A DNA stretch of 64,000 bases from Bryopsis sp. KO-2023 (GCA_030272585.1 BSYQ01000004.1:5704001-5768000), one strand, 5' to 3'; counted from the stretch's first letter, positions 11,626 through 23,236 are shown. Numbers and translations: made by a program. The notes: generated by a model not told the origin, from the letters alone.

Positions 11626-12159
11626 TGATCATTCTTACAAGACGGAGCTTTGGCGACACACGCATATCGCTCCTAAAACGTAGTATCCTTATAGGGCCCT
11701 GCCAGCATCATTCCCATGCCCAACACAAGTAACGCAACAAGTAAGAAAAAAAGACAGCAGCTGTGTGTGTGTGTTCGTAGTTTGATGCAATCCTCCCATG
11801 CAGGGATACACACACACGATCAATGGGTGTGATATACCGGCAATGGTCAAAACGCCGACATGTCGACATGTGAGAAAGATTCCGACACACGCGCAGAATA
11901 CCAGGTACAAGTGCAGGAATGCGACCATGAACACGAGGCAGACGCGATCAGTACCTGTTTGCCAGTGGTTGGAAAGGGCGACGGAGGAGTAGCCGCACGG
12001 ACCCTTGATCGTGTGGGAAGGAAACGACGCTCCCTCCACGACAGACGTCGCATCTTCGTAGGAGAAAAATGCGGAAGCAGGTGACCAGCACAATATCGAA
12101 AGCAAGACGGGAGCTAACAAGGCCAGCACACGTGCAGATGCCATGGGACGAGGAGCCAT
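9869..12159 (-). CDS. Secreted aerolysin-like (ETX/MTX2-type) beta-pore-forming protein
   Basis: The chosen start at 12159 gives a clear signal peptide (Leu-rich core, cleavage after about residue 30, SPASA). Exons I can join in phase: 12159-11955, 11478-11205, from 10909, 10500-10358 and about 10252-9869. The donor of exon 3 (near 10590-10610) is unresolved. Exons 2 and 3 each contain an aromatic WFPYK motif, suggesting two related N-terminal modules. The last two exons carry the family signature: alternating Ser/Thr-rich strands like those of the membrane-inserting region, then a QPHTRTVVSAVVYREKLDI strand and a GTWKGVS turn near the C-terminus, as in natterin and aerolysin relatives. Such proteins are secreted, oligomerise and make beta-barrel pores; targets cannot be read here. 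The gene looks intact apart from the unresolved junction. Identification rests on pattern, not on a search. Confidence 0.55.
11572..11622. repeat. (GT)n microsatellite
   Basis: About 25 uninterrupted GT units in the first intron of the aerolysin-like gene. Confidence 0.95.
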
Positions 12160-12885
12160 TGTTGGAACGACACTGGGCGTTTGGTGCACGTGTGTTGACA
12201 CGCTTCGGGGTGCACGTTGAGCGGGGTGTCCACTGCCCCCGTCCACTGTTCCTTGTGTGTGAGGCTTCCGGAACGCACATGTAGGAGTCTTACCTCGGGC
12301 TGTCGTATCCCCGTACAATGACGTGGTGGTGCGAAACAAACAATCATGATTATATAACTATAACTATATATTATGATCACTGATCACCCACGTTCAGTCT
12401 TGTTTTCAAGCTATGACCTGGAACATTGTTGAGAACGATTATACCCTATGTTGGCAACAACATCGAGCGTTCTTAAACTCTTCCAATTGTTGTGAATCGA
12501 AATGCGCGCATTCCCGCGCGGGGTGCAATTTAACTTGTGGGAAACAGTGAACGAAGAGGTGTGAGTAAGGCCAAGTGGGATCCACTGCGATGCAACTGTG
12601 TTGACTAGTGAGTGCGAATGAATCGTAAGAGGAACAAGGTGTTGTGGAAAAGGCTTTAAGGGGAACTGGTGAAAGCTAAGTTGTAATATTTCAGACTTTC
12701 TGGAGAGGTGTTTTCGAGTGCTCGTTTTCGTTCGTTCTCACTATCGAAGTTACAACACCATCATGCTAGAACTAGAACTCCATACTGGGGTCGCCTGTCC
12801 GGCATTCACATGCGCATATTTCCAAAAATGTTAGATGACATGAACGCCACCATCACGATGCCTCTGTCCTCCAGGAGTTCAATTT
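12160..12885. other. Upstream region of the secreted-protein gene
   Basis: Intergenic. It contains an AT-rich segment near 12350-12385 that could be promoter DNA for the minus-strand gene. No gene is supported. Confidence 0.4.
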
Positions 12886-12887
12886 CA

Positions 12888-13520
12888 TTACATTCCTATA
12901 TCACACTGTGATACCGCTGGCAAGGTTGGTTGCCCTTCAGAAATGTGCCGGCAGAATATATCCCCCGCTATCAGCGGTACCGGTGTTATTCCGTTTACAC
13001 TCTTCGCGTTCACTTCTGCCGCTGCAGCCATCAGCTGCGCCACAATGGTCAAGTGCCCATGTCTTGGTGCTTTCGAGTCTGTGTCGACCAAGCAACGAAC
13101 AGCTTCACAAAGCCAGGAGGGCCTTTCGAAAAAGATTGAGTCGAATAACGCAAGTTCTGATTGTAAAACTGGAGGCCATTCGTAACGCCTTTTGTGTAGG
13201 ACCTTACCGCAGCTTGGTTGCCCTCATCTTCAAGTTGAAGCAATTTCCTCACAGTAGCGGTGTCTGTTGGGAGATCAAACAATGCTGCCTGTCCATCAGC
13301 GATACTTTCAAGCTTAAAACCTCCTCAATCGAGATCGCCATCTTGATTGGTGTCGACGCCAATCCAGGAATCTTGGATGGGCCTGGAGCCAACGGCGCCC
13401 GCCGACAAAAACAGCAAGCAAACGAGCCCAGGAACATCAGTTTTCTCCTTTGCGATGGATCTTCGGAGGGACTGTTTTTTGACTGAAATATAGAGTGGGT
13501 TTTGCAGCTTTTGAACTCTT
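12888..13520 (-). pseudogene. Degenerate inverted paralogue of the ankyrin-repeat gene
   Basis: Read on the minus strand from about 13520, the sequence aligns with 23285-23600. Both contain TTCAAAAGCTGCAAA, CCCACTCTATAT, a GCGCCGTTGGCTCCAG block and a CTGTGAGGAA block. Farther along, fragments such as AAAEVNAKSVNGITPVPL recall an ankyrin repeat, but frames are broken by several shifts and stops. The copy is truncated and clearly non-functional. It shows that the ankyrin gene with its 5' flank was duplicated in inverted orientation about 10 kb away. Confidence 0.7.
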
Positions 13521-14669
13521 ATATGTGAAGTCACATCCATCCCGTCCGACTACTGCACATGGTTTCAAACAAAAACAGACGAACATGTGAAGTTACACAG
13601 TCCCAAAATGCATGTCCCACAACCAGTGTCCCACCCACCCCAAAAAATCAGCCGTTCCCGAAAAAGTCAGACAAAATATGGCCGCCTGGCCGGCGTTCTA
13701 ACAACATATGAGCTTATGCTTGGTGGAAGAAAACACAGATATGCATCCAAAAACGTTCAATCAACCGCCTGCGCCAGCCAAAGATGACAGCAAGATGCAC
13801 CATATTTTTTTATGTTTTTTGTTTTTCTATAGGGGATGTAGGCATCCCATTCAGAGTGCAAACATTTGAAAAGGAGCAGAAACATAAAACGAGGGGTTCT
13901 ATTTAAGATGCTGACTGGCGATGCGGCTTGCTAGTGGATGTTATCTTCTACATAAGGTGTTTGAAAATGGTTCGGGAGTTTAGGGGGGAAATTTGCGAAC
14001 TATTCGTCGTGTTGCATGCATACGTTAATTTACAAAGCAGAATGAATTAAACTGATCTTTAAACACTTTCATTTCTGTTCCCAGTATGTGAAGCATCTTT
14101 TACCATTTCATGACCAGACCGTAGGCCCCCAAAAAAAATCGAAAGCAAATGCACTCTTTTTGGGGGGTTGTAATGATTGCGACACCGAAGCCTTACATCA
14201 CCCCCCATTCCTTCAATATTCTGGACCATGCGTCTTTTCCAACCCCCACTTTTCCCCTATCTTTTTTCTTCTGTTGTTTGGTGTTTTGTTTACACCGAAA
14301 ACCTTATTGGCCCAATTACATCCAACCATCGAACCTGATATAGATACGAAAACAGAGTGGCCACAAAATAGAGGGGGGGGGGAAGAAAGAAAAATCAAAC
14401 AATCTGGGGCCCCACCACTCTCACGATTCCTAATAAATCTCTCCCTCAAATTGTTTTTTTCTTTTTTTTTTTTAAAACTGAACCCGCCATCGACCACAGC
14501 GAGAAACACCATGTTTGGGTGAAAAAAAAAATTCACATAGAGGACAAAAAACAAATGCAATTAGGCAATCTTCCCTCCCACCCACCTGCCTTTGTGAAAA
14601 ATTACCCGTGTAACTCTTTTCGACAACATTTTCGAAAACAAAAAAACCCAGAAATATCTGATGAAAAAG
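13521..14669. other. Gene-free interval
   Basis: Long A, T, C and G runs and no convincing exon on either strand. It separates the pseudogene from the 3' end of the aminopeptidase gene. Confidence 0.4.
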
Positions 14670-17600
14670 TCAGCAAGCATAAGCAGCTGGGGTATCTTCT
14701 TGGGCGTTATGATCTCCACTGGCTAGTTTTTCGATTTCGTGGATTTCAGAAGGGACCTCGGTGGATAAAACCATGGGGCCCTTCTCTGTGACCAACACAT
14801 CGTCCTCCACTCGAATTCCCAGCCCCCGAAAATAGCCGTACTCCTCTTCGTCAGGAATGTACAGCCCTGGCTCTATCGCCACAACTGATCCTGGTGCTAA
14901 CGGAGAGGCCCTGGGGATGCTGCCAGTATCATGCACATCCAAACCGAGAAAATGACCTGCAACACAAACGAAAAGCACAAGAAAGATTAAAACTGAATGT
15001 CAAAAAAAGGAAGGGAAACAAAACAATGCTGGTCGGAGGAGCAAGACACAAGAGATTGTGGAAAACGGAACGCATCCACCACTTCAAAATGTATCGAACG
15101 GTCCGTTTCAAAGGACCGGCAAAGAACCCCTCACCTATCATGTGTGGGTAGAATTTGCGATAATGGCCATACACCAGAGCTTGCGAAGTCATCCTCCCAA
15201 TGCCTAGATCGGCCAGGCCCTCGGATAGCAAATTGATGGACAATGCGTGCAGCTGCTTTATGGAAACCCCGGGGCAGCAGGCATTCACCACCTTGTTGTG
15301 AGTGGCCAGAACGACTTCGTACAGATCCCTTTGAGGACCCGAGAATCGGCCCGATGCTGGCCAAGTTCTGGTCACATCGCTTGCATATCCGAACAAATCG
15401 CAGCCCGCGTCCATCAAGATCAAATCGTCTTGCTTCACTGACTTTCGTAAAAAAAACCCCACAAAACAAACATATCAAGAACAGGAGGAGGTGCAAACCG
15501 TCCCCCTCACTTTGCTTGGTCCGTAATTGCCCTGTGGTACTACCTCACACTTTTTCTGTTATTTTTTTTTGGAAAAGAGAGATGTGCACACATGCTATAA
15601 TGGTGAGATGAAAAAATGTGCAACCCTCGGCGATCCAAGCCCACCTTGTCATTTCTTGAATAATGAATGGTGCAATTGTCTGGTCCGCTCGCCACGATGG
15701 GGGGATAAGCCAGCCGTTGGGCCCCTCCCAGTTTGCATGCATATTCGAAATGCGCAGCCAAAATGTGTTCAGAAATCCCGGGGGCGGTCATCTCCATGCA
15801 CCTTTGGAATCGACATGCACCTCATCAGATTTGGGCACTCTTTTTCCCAAAGTCACACACCATGTCGAAAGATTTTGATTCAAATATTTTCGTTTTCGAA
15901 TCGAGACCTATGTAGCCCATCCAATATCATTTACCTATTATCATTGACTAATATCTCACTAATCTAATATCTCGCTTATCCCCTGGAACACATTTTCTAG
16001 CCTTTTTGCCTTGCGAATACAAATGGAAAAAAAAACACAGTGAACAAAGAAAGAAATGCATGACTGCATGACCCATGCTCACCCACGCATGGCCCGAGAT
16101 GCTGTCAATGCTGACTGTCTCATCAGCGCGATTTCCCCTGGGGATTTTTTCACCCTCAAGGATTGCACATGATGACTAAGCGGCTGGGGGCCCCCCAGAG
16201 CCCTAGCAACCAACATGGCCTTCACTTCGTAGCGCAATCCTGTGGATTCTGTCGATGACGTGGGGTCGAACAGAATGGCCGATGCATCTCGTACCAGCGA
16301 AGGAAGTTGGCGGCTGAGCTGAGACATCAACAGGATATAAAAAAACTGTACATGCATCCCGGGAAAGGGAACTGAAAAGAAAAAAAGATTTTTTTTTTTG
16401 AAATTGTAAGAATTAAAAAAAAAAAAAAATTGAAATTGAACTTACCAGGCTCATTGGATATGCTTCATGGGCCCCGAAGTATTTTTTTGCCGCTTCGCAA
16501 TCTAGTCTGTGGCCATCCCATTGATCCCTCTGCACCGATATTGAAAGAAAAAATTCGGTGAGTGGGGTCATTTTTTTGTTATTTGTTTTCTGGGATAGCT
16601 TTTCAAATATGTGCTTTTTTTCTGAAAATTTTCAAGTAGAAATGAAGAAGAGTTTGTACAGTGGGGGCAATATATCTGGGGAAAAACTAAATACATGTTG
16701 AAAATAAAGTAAGAAATGCTGAAAACGGAATCTGGGTTTTCACCCCTCGACAGAATTTCAAAATTAAAAAAAATAAAAAAAGTAAACAAGCAAGACAGTT
16801 TTCTCACACCTCACTTGCAGTCGGGACGAAAAGAATAAATAGATGGTCCCCACCATCTGTAAAAAAACCCAGAAAAATCAATGAACACAGCTGGTCCCAG
16901 AAACTTTGGTGCTCAACCAGCTTGGTGCTATTTTTAGAGGGTCCATTTTTGCCTAGAACCCAAACTTGTTGCATGGGCTTTTGAACGTTGGTTTGAGTTT
17001 GTTCCAACCTTTTTTTCAATTCATGTCAGCCATTATAGATCAATTTCCAGTTTTCAAAGACAATCTTTTTCTCAGATAGCAACTTTTTTTTTATTCTCGT
17101 CTATTTGAATTCGCCCATTTTTATTTTTAAAGAAAACAAAAGCTTTTTTTGCTAGGGTTCTCAGTTCATCATTACTGATATATTCGCGGTTCAGAAACAA
17201 AAAAAATATTTCAACTTGAACTTAAATTTGAGAGTGCAGATAAAAGAAACGAGGCTTCTGATGCTTACTCAAGGTCGCACGTTTGACATATTTTTTGACT
17301 TGTGCACTTTTTTTTTCTGAGTTTTTCAAAATGCAGCATATTCAGCCTCATGTGAATTGTCCATTGGCGAGGTGTGGAGCCCCACAATCTAAAAATAGCA
17401 CACCAATGACTAATCCACCATTAACCTGTTGAAGGTTTGCAATCAATCGATCAATTACCTCCACTACTTGAAGTCCCTAGGTTCTTTATCACAGCCACCG
17501 CTTGCTGATTGATCCCAGTCAGGTACAGAAAATTTGCATCCTATTTGCAACACACCCCTCGAATTTGAAAAATGACAAAACACTTGTAGACTATTTTTCA

Positions 17601-17694
17601 TAAATAATCAACCCACACAATAAAAACTGTTGCAAAAGCAGTTGTCTTTATATACCCCCCCCCCCCACCACCAAAAAAAAATAAAAATAAAAAT

Positions 17695-17731
<37 letters not shown>

Positions 17732-18661
17732 CTTTTTAAATATAAAAAAGAGTGAATAAAAAATAAATAAACAATGCCATTTTCAGATTTTTTATACCTG
17801 TCGGTAGGGCTCCTTGATTCCTGCAACCGAAATTGAGTCCGAAGAAGATAAGACAGCCACCGATTTCGGAGGTATTGCTTGTGAAAGCTTTTTTCTTCGC
17901 TCCTCTAACTCATTAGTCGAAATCCCCGGCGCAACTTCACCAGGTTGGAGCAACTGAGATGTTACAGAATCCACAAATTTTTCGTTCAAATGTTTTTTCA
18001 TTTCAAGAAAAAACTGAGAAGAAAGGTACGTTTCCCTAAAATGAAATTAAAAAGATATTGAAAATAGAAAAATGCGTGTTTCTTAGTGGAATCTGATCTG
18101 ACCTGCTACTTTACAGAGATGATGGATAGGATTTCCGTATGCCAAATTTATGATTTTTTTTTCTTTTTCTGAATGACACTTTTTCCCCTGAACGGATTTC
18201 CAGATTCTCCATAGCTTCCTTTTTGCCTCATCAGTTCTCGATATTATTCTATCTTTAGTCATGATTTGGACTTCTGGGGAAAGATAGCCCAATGAAATGA
18301 TTTTTTCTCTGATTGGAAAAAAAAGAAACAGGAAATATCGATTGATTTCTTTTCAGTGGAAAAGACTCCCTTGAAGAAACCGATTCAGAATGTAAATAGC
18401 AATACAATAAAATAAAAATAGAATAGAATAGAATAGAATAGAATAGAATAGAATAGAATAGAATAGAATAGAATAGAATAGAATAGAATAGAATAGAATA
18501 GAATAGAATAGAATAGAATAGAATAGAATTAAAAAGAAAATGGAGATGGCCTTCACCTCAGGGTGGGTTTCGTGCACTGGTTGTCCAGCGACCAAATTTC
18601 GCCTCAACGTTTTCCAGACCTCGCCGTCTTTTCGGCAACTTCTCAAGAAGTTTCGCAACAT
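14670..18661 (-). CDS. XPNPEP3: Xaa-Pro aminopeptidase 3 / ICP55 (mitochondrial aminopeptidase P)
   Basis: Nine exons join in phase to about 506 residues, close to the family's usual ~510: 18661-18557, 18013-17798, 17540-17459, 16856-16810, 16529-16446, 16318-16083, 15801-15645, 15441-15135, 14956-14670. The protein starts with a basic leader (MLRNFLRSCRK) and the family motif AGQPVHETHPE, and it has PGEVAPGIS and NFLYLTGI in the N-terminal domain. The pita-bread catalytic domain keeps all five metal ligands: D320 (LMDAGCD), D331 (ASDVTRTW), H413, E440 (IEPGLY) and E462 (GIRVEDD), plus the catalytic H420 (GLDVHD). Members trim one residue from the N-termini of imported mitochondrial (sometimes plastid) proteins after presequence cleavage, using two metal ions. 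Intron 1 holds a long pentanucleotide repeat. It shares a ~360 bp divergent promoter with the SMYD gene. Confidence 0.9.
17657..17726. repeat. C-run, A-rich run and (TA)n composite
   Basis: On the + strand a C-run passes into A-rich sequence and then a TA repeat. On the other strand this reads TA repeat, T-run, G-run, the order seen at several other places in the window. It lies in intron 2 of the aminopeptidase gene. Confidence 0.85.
18419..18531. repeat. (AATAG)n pentanucleotide microsatellite
   Basis: Roughly 22 near-perfect copies of AATAG in intron 1 of the aminopeptidase gene. It ends 26 bp from the exon 1 donor. Confidence 0.97.
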
Positions 18662-19020
18662 CCTTTTTTTTTTTTTTAAATCCCCCGTCGACCTTTTGAA
18701 ATTCAACTCGCAATCAAAAATAGAATAAGAATAGGACGCGATAGACCTCTGCAACACGGTTTGGGGAGACAAAAAAAAAGGCGTCGGGCGGGAAGGAAAA
18801 TCGACAAGGACGAATTGAGGGAGAAGTTTTCGTTGAGGGCTCCTTTGTCAAAGTCGCTGTTGGGTGCGACACTCGGACAGATTCTATTTTTAGATTTTAT
18901 GGGCTGGAGGAGTCGGGCTGACAGACGAAGCGAACCTTTATGCGCAGCCATAGGTTTGGGGAGTGTGAAGGCGACGCGAGGTTAGCAGGTATTCCCCTTC
19001 CAGACTTGAACGAGCCATCG
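18662..19020. promoter_or_regulatory. Divergent promoter, XPNPEP3 / SMYD
   Basis: The 359 bp between the two ATG codons is the only space available for both promoters. I see no clear TATA box on either side. Confidence 0.5.
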
Positions 19021-21390
19021 ATGGCTGGTTTGGGAAAAGGATTGGTTCTGGCGGAACGCGTCGAGAAGGGACGTCACGTGGTGGCGGATCGGGAGTTCCC
19101 CGCGGGAGCTGTGGTGCTTAGCCAGGCACCGTACCAAGCGGTTTTACACGCGGACCATGTCACGAGGCGATGCAGCTATTGCCTGGCGCCGTCCGACAGC
19201 TTGATGCGCTGTGGTCGGTCGAAATTCGCGAAGTACTGCTCCAAGGAGCATCAGCGGTTGGACTGGGGAAGCGGTTACAAGGAAGAGTGCGAGGCGTTGA
19301 GGAGATGCGCTCCTCGAATACCGACTCCCACCATTAGACTGCTCGCTCGTGTTTTGTGGAAGAAAGTAAGGTTCGCCCAACAACGCACTGTTGGATATTC
19401 TGAATTTGTTACATAATGGGAAAACCTGCAAGTACAGGGAGGCCAGAATTGTCTTTCCGTGAATTCACGCCACCAATCCACATTTCTGTTTTGATTTTTT
19501 TTTTTAAATAGTCTTATATTTTTGAAGTGCATCTCATTTGGTGCACTGGAGACAGACAAACGGGCTTCTCTAATTAAAAAAAAATAGTTCCAACTTTTTG
19601 CAGGCACAATGCAGGACAATTATATCTTATTTTAGGGTGTGAGTTTAGTCATTTATTTCTATGAATTTTCTCTTTGGGGGGTTGCTTTGAATTCTCAGCA
19701 GGGCGTCCAGCACGGAAGACAATCCATTATCTGAATGGAGCAGTTTTGAAAAAATCGATGGGCTGTTGCACCATTGGGAAAAGCTATCCGACGAGAGAAA
19801 GCAAACTTTCACCCAGATGGCGGTCGTTACAAGGTAAAAGCTTAGTCATGGATTTTTTGCCTCTTAAACCAATCCGTAGCAATGAATATTTGGTCTTCAG
19901 TTGGGGATTTTTTTTTTCCTTTATTGCAGGGAATATATGTATGGGCTGTCGAGTGAGGTGGAGAATGGGGTGTCTGTCAAGGAAATTGCGTTTTTGTTGG
20001 CTAAGTTTGCCTGCAACAATCATACCATTTGCGACGAGGAGCTGAGAGTGATAGGTGTTGGAATTTACCCGCTGCTGTGCATGGTGAATCACTCCTGTGC
20101 GCCAAACTGCATTCAAGTTTTCCGGGGCCGAAAACTGGAGTTCAGGTGGGGAAGGGTTTTTTAAATGCTGAACCAGCCATAAAAACAGCTGAAAAGAAAA
20201 AGCAGAAGAGATGAAATTTAATGCATGAAACTTAATGCACATGGTGCACTTTTTCCCCATATTTTCTGTGGAGAAGCTGAAAACCCTTTTTTCGAGCAAA
20301 GAGCTGTGCCATCACACAAGGCCTTGACTTGCAAACTGCAATGGCTGTCACAGAGACAATTATGGTTTTGGTTTTATAATATTTTATTTTTTATTATTTT
20401 GTTTTTTCTGTACAATATTTTATTTCTTCTTATTATTTTGTTTGGTTTTTTTTCTGTATTGTCTGTAACATTATCACTGATTTGGATTATTTCTGTTGGG
20501 TTAATAGAGCTCTTCACAAAATAAGTCCAGGTGATGAAATCACGATAAGCTATGTGGACCTCATGGCAACTCGATTCGAAAGAAGGCAGCAGCTTCTCTC
20601 CAACTACCACTTCGACATCGACCTCAGCACCCACTCGCAAGACTCCCACCCACCCCAAAAAGTCTTCTCGATCGACCCCCACACCAAACTCCGAATTTTC
20701 GAGGGGAAAGGAGCCCCCCACCGGCAAGACACCATAGATCAGCTGCTCACAGGGGTTGAAATCAGCAGCGGGGGAAATGAATGCAGGGGTTACGGAGTGG
20801 CGATCCGGGAGGGCGGGTGCCAGGAAGGGCTGTGTGGGGATGATGCAAACAGCACTGGTTTTCTAGAAATTCACATGTGGGGTGGATGGGAACAGCGATG
20901 GGGAAGAGCTGAGCTGAAGTCGATGGCAAGCAAGTTATCGCACTGGGCTCGGTTGTTTCTTGAAGCCGAAAGGATGGCAAAGGGAGGGGATATGAGTGTG
21001 GGGGTGGTTGCGCTGGAGAGAGTTTATCGAGATTCGATGGAAAACCTATCGGAAAACGTGTCGCTTGGGGACAAGCACTTGTTTCGATGCCGGGTGGGGC
21101 TGGGTTTGTTGAAGTGTGCGATCGATGAAGGCAAAAACTGGAAATTGGCCTTGGAAGTTGCTAGAGACCTTGCGCCGGTGTTCGAAATGGTTTACTCCGG
21201 GGGGTCCCCCAATTTAGGGCTGCATTTGGCAGGTTTGGCCAAAATGGAAGTTTTTTGTGGGGATGCAGAAAAGGGTCTGTTGGCAGCGGAGAAAGCAATG
21301 GATGTGTTAAAAATAGCGCACTCGGATTTGCCGGTTATGGAGGAGGTCAGGAGAATTCGATACGAGTGTGAACAAGAGTTGCGTAGTTGA
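19021..21390 (+). CDS. SMYD-type SET-domain protein with degenerate MYND finger
   Basis: Four exons join in phase to about 526 residues: 19021-19370, 19702-19833, 19930-20145, 20508-21390. The start at 19021 fits a domain that begins at once with the split SET N-part (GLVLAERVEKGRHVV). MYND spacing is kept at residues 51-90, but only C51, C54, C64, C73 and C90 remain; the other positions are S67, H77 and Y86. The SET core has NHSCAPN (214-220) and GDEITISYVD (241-250), which bind S-adenosylmethionine and form the active site. The usual post-SET Cys cluster is missing; the equivalent segment is SNYHFDIDL. A helical C-terminal half fits the TPR-like CTD of SMYD proteins. Likely role: protein lysine methylation in nucleus or cytosol, though loss of zinc ligands makes activity uncertain. 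Exon 1 could instead end at 19365, but phase favours 19370. Confidence 0.85.
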
Positions 21391-22071
21391 TGGAATAGGA
21401 GTTTTGACTGAATATTTAATTTTCATTAGGCAAAGTTCCCCAACGAAGGGTGTCCACAAAGAGGTGATTTAGCCCCAAAAAATCCAGCTCAATAGTCGGT
21501 TCAGCAGATTTGCGGACCCAAGAAATCGAATATGTGTCAAATTTCAGATCAAACTGAATTCCTCCTCCTGAAGCAGAGAAATAAGAAACATCTAGATCAG
21601 GGTTTAATTGTCCAGACAGATTTTACATATTAACGTCGAAAAAACAGACGATGGGAAAACTGATTTCCATAATTTTAGAATTATCTCCTTCACGATGTAT
21701 CGATTTCAATTCCTGGCACGCCACCCGAAAAGAAAACAAACGAATAAACATGCGAAACAAATATTGCATTACATTGCCAACTTGGAGGAGAAGGAGAATC
21801 CTTGAAGGAGAATCGCCACTTTTCTGAAACACCTGGACCTAGTCGTGTCAATGATATATCAAATTAGAATAATCCCTTTAATCTCCCACTCGTTTTTCTT
21901 TTGTCTTTTTTTTTCATTTTCCCACGTACTTCGATGGATTCTCCGCTTGCTTTTTCGTTTTCGTGACAGAAAAATCCAAGAATCCCAAAAGATTATCATT
22001 TCCACACATTAAAAATGGGCTCCCCCAAACAGCCTCTCCCCATCGACCGACCACCACCTGTCAAAGTTTTG
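21391..22071. other. Gene-free interval
   Basis: AT-rich sequence between the SMYD gene and the LTR element. No exon or RNA gene is supported. Confidence 0.45.
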
Positions 22072-22076
22072 GCCTT
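22072..22076 (+). repeat. Target-site duplication (left)
   Basis: GCCTT directly precedes the 5' LTR and is repeated directly after the 3' LTR at 23237-23241. Five bases is the usual LTR-retrotransposon length. Confidence 0.85.
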
Positions 22077-22285
22077 TGTTGATTGTACGCGATCGAATTA
22101 GTGGATCGCATATGGCGTTTCGCATACCTGACAGAAACTAGGGGAACATATAAGGAAAGACCGTGATACTTCGGATAACTTTTTCGTGTAAAAACGATTG
22201 GTTCACAACATGGTTTCCTAGACTTTCGTAAGAAGTCGGGTCGAACTGTCCCCGACTGAGTCTCAACCAAGGAACACCATCAACA
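22077..22285 (+). repeat. 5' LTR of the TRIM element
   Basis: Starts TGTTGATTGTACGCGATCG and ends GAACACCATCAACA. It differs from the 3' LTR by a handful of bases, chiefly in the patch after GATTGGTTCA. Confidence 0.85.
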
Positions 22286-22302
22286 TGGTTTCGGAGCCGA
22301 AG
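22286..22302 (+). promoter_or_regulatory. Primer-binding-site-like sequence
   Basis: TGGTTTCGGAGCCGAAG abuts the 5' LTR with no gap and begins with TGG, the complement of a tRNA CCA end. The matching tRNA is not in the window. The first bases partly resemble the initiator-Met type. Confidence 0.55.
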
Positions 22303-23028
22303 TGACGATTCTGAGGTATCGTCCCTGTGACGAGCGTGAGCAACATGTCGACAACAACCCCAGGAGCGAGTCCAAGTCGAGCCTTTGCGCTTGAAGTTCG
22401 GTGCGCTATGCGAGTGTCACGTCGTTTGCTTTTGAACGGTACTTGATGGGACGTATGGGAGTCCCTCGTTCAATTTGACGAGACGAGAGTCGCTCGGCTG
22501 AGGACGGAAGCAGTAAGACCTGGAGTAACAATGGACGTGAGCGCGCGCGCGTCACATCGGCAGTTTTCTACCACTGAAACGACACCTGACACCAAAAGAG
22601 TCGACCAGATATCACAGTCCCCGCCAGAGAAGAGCGTGGGACGTCAAGAGTGATGCGACTGGGCGGGTGGGCGTTGGGAGTTTGAAAACTGACCGACAGA
22701 GATGTTTTTTTGACGACCTGGAATCGACGTATCAACGTAGTCGTGGCCTGAGCGACGCAGGACAAAAAAGTCAGGTTTGGGGTCGAGAGTGGAGTGAAAT
22801 TATGATGCGGTACAATGTGGGTTTATTTTTTCCATGCATGGATTTATGGGGTCCTTGTTTTTGGAATGGTCCATCATTGTGTTTTGCGACCTTTTTGGTT
22901 TTTTCTGAAGTTATCACGTGGGAACCGTGAGCGTTGGGAGTTTTTTTGGATTTCGATTATTTTTTTCCTTTCGGGGCTTTCAGGTTTTTTTTCTTTCGGA
23001 GTTCTACAGTTCCAGGTGGGTGGGCCCA

Positions 23029-23236
23029 TGTTGATTGTACGCGATCGAATTAGTGGATCGCATATGGCGTTTCGCATACCTGACAGAAACTAGGGGAACA
23101 TATAAGGAAAGACCGTGATACTTCGGATAATTCTTTCGTGTAAAAACGATTGGTTCAATGCGTGTTTCCTAGACTTTTGTAAGAAGTCGGGTCGAACTGT
23201 CCCCGACTGAGTCTCAACCAAGGAACACCATCAACA
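23029..23236 (+). repeat. 3' LTR of the TRIM element
   Basis: 208-bp partner of 22077-22285. Its right edge lies about 50 bp before the region shared by the ankyrin gene and its inverted paralogue, so it may influence ankyrin-gene expression. Confidence 0.85.

Larger units (their letters stand above)
22077..23236 (+). mobile_element. TRIM-type LTR retrotransposon, 1160 bp
   Basis: Two near-identical direct repeats (22077-22285, 209 bp; 23029-23236, 208 bp) bound a 743-bp interior. Each repeat begins TGTTGATT and ends ATCAACA, the TG...CA ends of LTRs with a short terminal inverted repeat. The insertion is flanked by a GCCTT duplication. A primer-binding-like TGGTTTCGGAGCCGAAG starts at the first base after the 5' LTR. 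A partly purine segment (AGGTGGGTGGG) precedes the 3' LTR. The interior has no gag, protease, reverse transcriptase or integrase. This is the structure of a terminal-repeat retrotransposon in miniature, moved in trans by a partner not seen here. LTR identity is high apart from one small variable patch, suggesting fairly recent insertion. Confidence 0.85.

Noticed and set aside
13049..13282. Separate small gene on the minus strand
   Set aside because: It is part of the broken ankyrin paralogue; the frame is out of register with the ankyrin-like segments on either side.
18083..18292. Minus-strand open frame as an extra aminopeptidase exon
   Set aside because: Exons 1 and 2 already join in phase and match the family without a gap; inserting it would disrupt the N-terminal domain.
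18421..18530. Telomere-like or CRISPR-like array
   Set aside because: It is a simple AATAG pentanucleotide repeat without spacers.
22667..22930. Open frame inside the TRIM as a gag remnant
   Set aside because: No CCHC knuckle, protease or other retroviral motif; Trp/Phe-rich from T-runs.
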